Below the pieces are notes generated by a model. The model saw only the letters and a program-made list of their open reading frames with translations. It did not search any database and was not told the DNA's origin. Source: Rhizohabitans arisaemae (GTDB lineage: Bacteria > Actinomycetota > Actinomycetes > Streptosporangiales > Streptosporangiaceae). From it: DNA of 64,000 nucleotides. Below, one piece after another: positions 58,565 to 64,000 of this stretch (positions are counted from its first letter, which is position 1; each line of letters starts with the position of its first letter). The position numbers and the translations under genes were made by a program. The stretch lies in contig NZ_BLRH01000009.1 in the NCBI RefSeq assembly GCF_025996515.1, forward strand, positions 372,001 to 436,000, given 5' to 3'.

Positions 58565-60285
58565 TGGCCGCCGCGCCGACGGAGATCGCCAAGCTGCTGG
58601 TCAGGGGCGGGCTGCTGCCTCGCCTGACCTGGGCCGCCCTCGCCGGTGCCGCGGCCGAGCTGGCCGGGCTCGGGCTCATCGCCGCCGCCGCCTGGCTGAT
58701 CGCCCGCGCCGCCCAGCAGCCCGAACTCGCCGCGCTCACCGTCGCGATCGTCGCCGTACGGGCCTTCGCGATCACCAAGGGGATCTTCCGCTACGGTGAG
58801 CGGCTCACCGGGCACGACGTCGCGCTCCGCGCCCAGAGCGAGGTACGGGGCCGACTCTACGACGCGCTCGTCCCGGCGCGTGCGGACCGGCGCGGCGGGG
58901 ACGTGCTGAGCCGGATGGTCGGCGACGCGGACGCCGTACAGGACCTGCTCGTCCGCGTGCTGCTGCCCGCCCTCGCCGCCCTGGTGACAGGGGTCGTCGC
59001 GGTCGTGCTCTCACTCGCCCTGCTCCCCTCGGCCGGGGCCGTGCTCACCGTCGGCTTGGTCGTCGCCGGGATCCTGGTCCCCTTGAGCACCGCGGCCGCC
59101 GCGCGGCGGGCGGCCGTACGGCTGGCCCCCGCCCGCGGTGAGCTGGCGGAGCGGTCCGCCGACCTGATCCACGGCGCCCCGGACCTGATGGCGTACGGCG
59201 CGAGCGAGCGGGCCCTGTCCGCCGCGTCCGAGGTGGGGGCGCGGCTGGGCCGTCTGGAGCGTTCGGCCGCCCGGGTGAGCGGCGCCGGGCTCGCGGCCTC
59301 CATGCTCGTCCAAGGCCTCACGGTCGTCGGGGTCGCCCTGCTCGCGATCGGTGCCGGGGTCGGGCAGGTGGCGACGGCGGTGCTCGCGCTGACCTCGCTC
59401 GTCGCCTTCGAGCCGGTGCTGCCGCTGGCCGCGGCGGGTGAACGGTTCGCCGGGATCGGCACCGCGCTCGGCCGCCTGCGGAGCGTGCTGGCCACCCCGC
59501 CGGCCCTGCGCGAGCCGGAGCGACCGGCTGCGATGCCCCCGACCCCGCTGACCGTGGAGATCGACGACATCCGGGTGCGCCACCGGCCGGAGGGCCCGCC
59601 CGCGCTGGACGGGGTCTCGCTCCGGCTGGCGCCCGGCCGGCGGACGGCGCTGATCGGGCCGAGCGGAGCGGGCAAGAGCACGCTGCTCGCCGCGCTCATG
59701 CGTTTCCTCGATCCCGAGTCCGGGAGCATCCGGATCAACGGGGTCGACATCGCCGAACTCTCCGGGGACGACGTGCGTGCCGGGATCCGCGGCCTCACCC
59801 AGGACGCCTATGTCTTCCACGCCAGTCTCCGGGACAACCTCCGGCTGGCCGGGCCGGAGGCGACCGAGGCGGAGCTGACCGAGGCGGTTCGCCGCGCCAG
59901 GCTGCTCCCCTTCGTCGAGCGCACCGGCTGGGAGACGGTGATGGGCGGCGACGGCGCGACCATGTCGGGCGGTCAGCGTCAGCGGCTCGCGCTCGCCCGG
60001 GTGCTGCTGGCCGACCCCGCCGTGGTCGTCCTCGACGAACCCACCGAGGCCCTGGACTCCGAGACGGCCGACCGGCTGCTGGACGATCTGCTCACCGCGA
60101 CCGAAGGCCGTACCACCCTCATGGTCACCCACCGGCTGCACGGACTGGACCGCGTGGACGAGATCGTGGTTCTGGACGCCGGACGCGTGGTCCAGCGAGG
60201 CTCCCACGACGACCTGCTCGCGGCGCCCGGCTACTACCGCGACCTCTGGGAGTCCGAACGGCTCACCGCCCGCCACGACGCCTGA
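58561..60285 (+). CDS. cydC: Thiol reductant ABC exporter subunit CydC
   Basis: A 574-aa half-transporter; GTG 58561 or ATG 58564 both overlap the cydD stop. Membrane domain about 15-310 (RYGERLTGHDVALRAQSEVRGRLYDAL is typical of CydC), then ATPase with GPSGAGKST (about 364-372), LTQDAYVFHASLRDNL, signature MSGGQRQRLALARVLL, VVVLDEPTEALD and VTHRLHGLD. Last gene of the cyd operon; the next gene converges on it with a 12-bp gap. Confidence 0.92.
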   Translation: MMAAAPTEIAKLLVRGGLLPRLTWAALAGAAAELAGLGLIAAAAWLIARAAQQPELAALTVAIVAVRAFAITKGIFRYGERLTGHDVALRAQSEVRGRLYDALVPARADRRGGDVLSRMVGDADAVQDLLVRVLLPALAALVTGVVAVVLSLALLPSAGAVLTVGLVVAGILVPLSTAAAARRAAVRLAPARGELAERSADLIHGAPDLMAYGASERALSAASEVGARLGRLERSAARVSGAGLAASMLVQGLTVVGVALLAIGAGVGQVATAVLALTSLVAFEPVLPLAAAGERFAGIGTALGRLRSVLATPPALREPERPAAMPPTPLTVEIDDIRVRHRPEGPPALDGVSLRLAPGRRTALIGPSGAGKSTLLAALMRFLDPESGSIRINGVDIAELSGDDVRAGIRGLTQDAYVFHASLRDNLRLAGPEATEAELTEAVRRARLLPFVERTGWETVMGGDGATMSGGQRQRLALARVLLADPAVVVLDEPTEALDSETADRLLDDLLTATEGRTTLMVTHRLHGLDRVDEIVVLDAGRVVQRGSHDDLLAAPGYYRDLWESERLTARHDA

Positions 60286-60297
60286 CCCCCGGGCGGG

Positions 60298-61824
60298 TCA
60301 GGGCCAGTACTCGGCTTTGAGGAGGCGTTTGTAGAGCTTGCCGGTGGGGTGGCGGGGAAGCTCGGCGCGGAAGTCCACCGTGCTGGGGCATTTGTAGGCG
60401 GCGAGCCGGGCCCGGCAGTAGGCGATGAGCTCGGCTTCGAGGGCGGGGCCGGCGTCTTCGGGCGAGGCGGGCTGAACGATCGCCTTCACGGCTTCCCCCA
60501 TCTCCTCGTCGGGGACGCCGATCACGGCGACGTCGGCGACCTCGGGGTGGAGGGCGAGCACGTTCTCCGCCTCCTGGGGGTAGACGTTGACGCCGCCCCG
60601 GATGATGGTGAACGAGCGGCGGTCGGTCAGGTAGAGGTAGCCTTCGGCGTCGAGGTATCCGACGTCGCCGAGGGTGGTCCAGCCTCTGCCTTTCGGGTCC
60701 TGCACGGACCGCGTCTTCTCCGGGTCCCGGTGGTATTCGAACGGGGTGCCCTCGGCGAAGTACACCGTGCCGCGTTCCCCGGTCGGCAGGTCCTCGCCCG
60801 CCTCGTCGAGGATGTGCGGGACGCCGACGATCGCGCGGCCGACGGTCCCGGGGTGGGCGAGCCAGTCCGCCGAGTTCACGTAGACGAAGCAGTTCGCCTC
60901 GGTGCCGGCGTAGTACTCGTGCAGGATCGGCCCCCACCAGGCGATCATCCGCTTTTTGACCGGGATGGGGCAGGGCGCGGCCGCATGAATGGCCACCTTT
61001 AATGACGACAAATCATATTTTGTACGGACGCTGGTTGGGAGCTTGAGCATGCGGACGAACATCGTCGGCACCCACTGGCTGTGCGTGACGCCGTACCGCT
61101 CGATGTGCGCGAGCGCCCGCTCCGGATCGAACCGCTCCATCACCACCACGGTCGCCCCCAGCCGGAGGAAGTTCATGCAGTAGCGGAGCGGCGCCGCGTG
61201 GTAGAGCGGCCCCGGGGACAGGTAGACCGAGTCCCGATCCGGGGCGAACAGCCGGGTGATCAGGCCGAACAGGGTGCTCGGCGAGCCGAGCGCCCGGGCC
61301 GGGACCAGGGGCCTGACCCCTTTCGGGCGGCCGGTGGTCCCCGAGGAGTAGAGCATGTCCGCTCCCTCGCACTCGTGCTCGATCGGCGTCGCCGGGCAGG
61401 CCGCCGTGCTCTCCTCGTAGGAGGAGAACCCCGGCGCGACGCCGTCGAGCATCAGCCGGAGCTCCACCCCGGGGGTGACCGGCTCGATCGAGACCGCGGC
61501 CTCGGCCAGCGCCGCGGAGGAGATGAAGACCTTCGCCTCGCAGTCGCCGACGATGTAGGCGAGTTCGTCGGCGAGCAGCCGCGAGCTCACCGCCGTGTAG
61601 CGCAGACCGCTCCGCTGCGCCGCCCAGGCGACCGCCAGGAAGAGCGGGTGGTTCTCCAGCATGAAGGCGATGTGGTCGCCGGGGCGCAGGCCCCGGTCGT
61701 ACAGCAGGTGTGCCAGCCGGTTCGACTCCTCGTCCAGCTCCCGGTACGTCACCACCCGGCCGGACTCCGCCATGATCACGGCCGGTCGTTCCGGAGCGTC
61801 CGCCGCGATGGCTCCTGGATGCAT
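60298..61824 (-). CDS. Acyl-CoA synthetase (AMP-binding)
   Basis: A 508-aa cytoplasmic enzyme activating a carboxylic acid with ATP and CoA. Core motifs: YSSGTTGRPKGV (AMP/ATP loop), EYYAGTEAN (A5), GWTTLGDVGYLDAEGYLYLTDR with the hinge region, and C-terminal catalytic Lys in PTGKLYKR. The N terminus has the short FadD-like form with no signal. The acyl chain is unknown; FadD-type long-chain or aromatic acids are plausible. It converges on cydC and shares its upstream region with the divergent VWA gene. Confidence 0.9.
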   Translation of the reverse strand: MHPGAIAADAPERPAVIMAESGRVVTYRELDEESNRLAHLLYDRGLRPGDHIAFMLENHPLFLAVAWAAQRSGLRYTAVSSRLLADELAYIVGDCEAKVFISSAALAEAAVSIEPVTPGVELRLMLDGVAPGFSSYEESTAACPATPIEHECEGADMLYSSGTTGRPKGVRPLVPARALGSPSTLFGLITRLFAPDRDSVYLSPGPLYHAAPLRYCMNFLRLGATVVVMERFDPERALAHIERYGVTHSQWVPTMFVRMLKLPTSVRTKYDLSSLKVAIHAAAPCPIPVKKRMIAWWGPILHEYYAGTEANCFVYVNSADWLAHPGTVGRAIVGVPHILDEAGEDLPTGERGTVYFAEGTPFEYHRDPEKTRSVQDPKGRGWTTLGDVGYLDAEGYLYLTDRRSFTIIRGGVNVYPQEAENVLALHPEVADVAVIGVPDEEMGEAVKAIVQPASPEDAGPALEAELIAYCRARLAAYKCPSTVDFRAELPRHPTGKLYKRLLKAEYWP

Positions 61825-61891
61825 AGTCCGAACGGTACTGGGCCGGACCCACCCCGGGACGGACCGGGAATGATATACGAGGGTTATCCGG

Positions 61892-63760
61892 GTGCCAGGG
61901 TGCGAACAGTACGGTGAAGACGTGTATGGCCCTCCAACGCACGCCGCTCCGGATCCGTTTCAGCCGCCGCCGGACCCGCCCGTCTCGGCGATGCGGCGCA
62001 AACGCGGTCCAAAGATCATCGGAGCGATCCTCTCCGTCGTCAGCCTCGCCGTCGCGACCGGGATCATCGTGTACGCGAACAACCGCGCGGCGGCCTGCGC
62101 CAGGGAGGGCACCCGGCTCACCCTGCTCACCTCCCCGGAGAAGGCCGGGCCGATGCGGCGGTTCGCGGAGGAGTTCGGCGCGCGTGAGTGTGTGCGGATC
62201 CAGGTGGCGGTGAAGAACTCGGGCGAGGCGATGAGCGCGCTGGCCCGGGGCTGGAACGAGACCGCCGACGGCTCCCCCCGGCCGGACATCTGGTCCCCCG
62301 CGAGCTCCGGCTGGGTCAACCTGCTCCGCCACCGCCTGGGGGGCGAGGGGGACGTCATCCCGGAGGAGAACCCCTCGATCGCGAACTCCCCGCTGGTCAT
62401 CGCGATGCCCAAGCCGATGGCGGAGGTGCTGGGCTGGCCGGAGAAGAAGATCGGCTGGAGCGACGTGCTCAAGCTCGCCCAGGACCCGCTGGGCTGGGGC
62501 CGCCACGGCCACGCCGAGTGGGGGAAGTTCCGGCTCGGCAAGACGAATCCCAACTTTTCCACGTCCGGACTGAACGCCACGATCGGCGCGTACTTCGCGG
62601 CGACCCAGCGATCGCACGACCTGGCCAAGGAGGATCTGGACGACCCGCGGACGCAGTCGTTCGTCCGCGGGGTGGAGAGCTCGATCGTGCACTACGGCGA
62701 CACCACCCTGACCTTCCTGTCCGCCCTGCTCAGAGCCGACGCGGAGGGCCGCGGGCCAAGCTACGTCTCGGCCGTCACCGTGGAGGAGCTCTCCGTCTGG
62801 CACTACAACCAGGGCAACCCCACCGGGGACCCCGAACAGGCCGGTCGGCTCCCCAAACCGAAGACCCCCCTGGTGGCGATCTACCCCAAGGAGGGCACAC
62901 TCGTCTCCGACCACCCGTTCGTCTCCTTCACCTGGGCCGACGCCACCCGGCGGAAGGTGGCCGCGAAGTTCCTCACCTTCCTGCGGGGCGAGAGCGCCCA
63001 GCGGGAGTTCGGGCGGAACGCCCTTCGGGACCACCGCAACCGGCCGACCGAGCTCATCACCCGGGAGAACGGCCTGCTGCCGGACGAGCCGGCCCAGACC
63101 CTCGCCGCGCCGGACCCCGCCGTCCTGGACACCGCCCTGCGCAACTGGGAGAAGCTCCGCAAACGGGCCAACGTCCTGGTGGTCCTGGACGTGTCGGGCT
63201 CGATGAACCAGGGCATCCCCCGTACCCGCAAAACCAAGCTGGCGTTCGCCAAGGAGTCCCTGGACGAGGTGTTCAGCCGGTTCATCGACGCCGACCGGGT
63301 CGGATTCTGGGTGTTCTCCACCAACCAGCGCGGCTCCGTCGACTGGCGGCAGATCACCTCGATCGGCCCCATGTCCGCGCGAACCGGGGAGCGAACCCGG
63401 CGGGACACGCTGAAACAGCGGCTCAAGGCGTTGTCGGCCCGGGGTGGCACCGGGCTCTACGACACCACGGCCGCCGCCCACGCCTACCTCGGGGAGAACC
63501 TCCGCGAGGACGCGATCAACTCCGTGGTGCTGCTGACCGACGGCCGGAACGAGGACGCCGCGGGCATCGACGTCGGCGCCCTGCTCAAACGGCTGCGCGG
63601 CGGTGAGAAGGAGGTGCGGATCTTTTCGATCGCCTACGGCCGGGACGCCGACCTGGACGTGCTCCGGCGGATCTCCGAGGCGACCGACGCCAAGGCCTAC
63701 GACTCCGGCGACGCGAGCAGCCTCACCAAGGTCCTCACCGCCGTCACCTCGAACTTCTGA
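61892..63760 (+). CDS. Membrane-anchored solute-binding/VWA-domain fusion
   Basis: A 622-aa protein. Start uncertain: GTG 61892 used; GTG 61922 also fits. A Pro-rich cytoplasmic tail (about 1-40) and one anchor helix (GAILSVVSLAVATGIIVYA, about 44-62) are followed by a periplasmic solute-binding-like domain (about 75-390: RLTLLTSPEKAGPMRRFAEEF, PDIWSPASSGWVN) and a von Willebrand A domain (about 425-622) with intact MIDAS DVSGSMNQ, TGLYDTT and VLLTDGRNED. Actinomycete proteins of this plan are annotated substrate-binding and VWA. No transporter is adjacent, so ligand sensing or adhesion on the cell surface is more likely than uptake. Confidence 0.88.
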   Translation: MPGCEQYGEDVYGPPTHAAPDPFQPPPDPPVSAMRRKRGPKIIGAILSVVSLAVATGIIVYANNRAAACAREGTRLTLLTSPEKAGPMRRFAEEFGARECVRIQVAVKNSGEAMSALARGWNETADGSPRPDIWSPASSGWVNLLRHRLGGEGDVIPEENPSIANSPLVIAMPKPMAEVLGWPEKKIGWSDVLKLAQDPLGWGRHGHAEWGKFRLGKTNPNFSTSGLNATIGAYFAATQRSHDLAKEDLDDPRTQSFVRGVESSIVHYGDTTLTFLSALLRADAEGRGPSYVSAVTVEELSVWHYNQGNPTGDPEQAGRLPKPKTPLVAIYPKEGTLVSDHPFVSFTWADATRRKVAAKFLTFLRGESAQREFGRNALRDHRNRPTELITRENGLLPDEPAQTLAAPDPAVLDTALRNWEKLRKRANVLVVLDVSGSMNQGIPRTRKTKLAFAKESLDEVFSRFIDADRVGFWVFSTNQRGSVDWRQITSIGPMSARTGERTRRDTLKQRLKALSARGGTGLYDTTAAAHAYLGENLREDAINSVVLLTDGRNEDAAGIDVGALLKRLRGGEKEVRIFSIAYGRDADLDVLRRISEATDAKAYDSGDASSLTKVLTAVTSNF

Positions 63761-63766
63761 CCCGGG

Positions 63767-64000
63767 TCAGGCGAAGCAGCGGACCGCGGCCTTGATCTTG
63801 ACGTCCAAGGGATAGTCCTCGGGAAGCCGGCCCGCGGTGGCCTCAACGAAGGCCAGGGTGGACAGCTGGGCGCTCTGGCAGTGCGCCCGGACCCAGGTCT
63901 GCCCTTCGGTGATCTCCACCTGGGCGTCGGATTCCCGTTCGGCGAGGACGAACAGGGCGAGCTTCGCCCGCCACATGGTCCGGTCCGCCGCCTCCTCCTC
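63767..64000 (-). CDS. Unknown gene, 3' part only (5' end beyond window)
   Basis: The frame is open from 64000 to the stop at 63767, so at least 77 codons are coding and the start is probably outside; ATG 63976 is in frame, with GAGGAGGAG upstream. The visible tail reads MWRAKLALFVLAERESDAQ, VEITEGQTWVRAHCQSAQLS, TLAFVEATAGRLPEDYPLDV and ends AAVRCFA. I do not recognise a family. It converges on the VWA gene with a 6-bp gap. Confidence 0.6.
   Translation of the reverse strand, partial: EEEAADRTMWRAKLALFVLAERESDAQVEITEGQTWVRAHCQSAQLSTLAFVEATAGRLPEDYPLDVKIKAAVRCFA

Noticed and set aside
61013-63481. Long minus-strand ORF over the VWA and acyl-CoA synthetase genes
   Set aside because: Antisense to a clear MIDAS-containing gene and out of frame with the synthetase; low-complexity product.

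Overview
The window is about 70% GC, with strong third-position GC bias, many GTG starts and GGAG-type ribosome binding sites. Its gene families point to an actinomycete: DUF4032, DUF6879, DUF6328, GAF-ANTAR, SigB-family sigma with RsbU-type phosphatase, class II DAHP synthase, fused SecDF and XRE-HTH/STAND/WD40 proteins. The style fits Streptosporangiales (Streptosporangium/Nonomuraea-like), but the genus is inference. I saw no tRNA, rRNA, CRISPR array, insertion sequence or integrase.

Layout, left part. 1-7945: the 3' part of a giant STAND-type NTPase with nine WD40 repeats, two membrane segments and a C-terminal CHAT-like domain lacking an obvious catalytic Cys, then a duplicated 95-bp hairpin element and an unknown companion gene. 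8053-17098: LytS-type sensor kinase, MalK/MsiK-type ATPase paired with a DUF4032 kinase-like protein, secreted GH18 chitinase, and a GH13 glucosidase/LacI unit with its own palindromic operator. 17398-19118: small unknown gene, XRE regulator and PPC-domain protein.

The most unusual region is 19222-31975. Six paralogous secreted proteins of about 150-165 residues share an invariant four-cysteine plan, with the last cysteine as the C-terminal residue. Four of the genes or gene groups are preceded by the same element: a TTGTTTG...CAAACAA inverted repeat, a conserved GTCGATAGACCTGATGGCG-like block, then a GC-rich leader hairpin. Two near-duplicate 1236-1238-residue HTH-STAND-membrane-WD40 proteins are interleaved with them and carry their own duplicated promoter. 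I see no described system that matches and infer a regulated sensor/secreted-effector locus.

32265-41218: Zur/Fur-boxed CooC-like ATPase with a small conserved partner, fused SecDF, class II DAHP synthase, a CPPC thioredoxin, a STAS anti-anti-sigma factor, a glycosyltransferase and a DUF6328 membrane protein. 41224-45044: GAF-ANTAR regulator, RsbU-like protein with several altered metal-site residues, and a SigB/F/G-type sigma factor; with the STAS protein these suggest partner-switching stress control. 45411-47999: DUF6879 pair with a decayed TPR remnant, and an ArsR-like/SRPBCC operon with its operator.

48592-53712: lipoprotein, a probable RiPP unit (a previously unannotated 49-codon precursor ORF, radical SAM enzyme and PCMT-like methyltransferase, joined by 4-nt overlaps), and a secreted ExeM/NucH-type nuclease. 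53904-60285: HAAS-domain membrane protein and a compact cydABDC operon for cytochrome bd oxidase. 60298-64000: acyl-CoA synthetase, a membrane-anchored solute-binding/VWA fusion protein, and the 3' part of an unknown gene cut by the window end.
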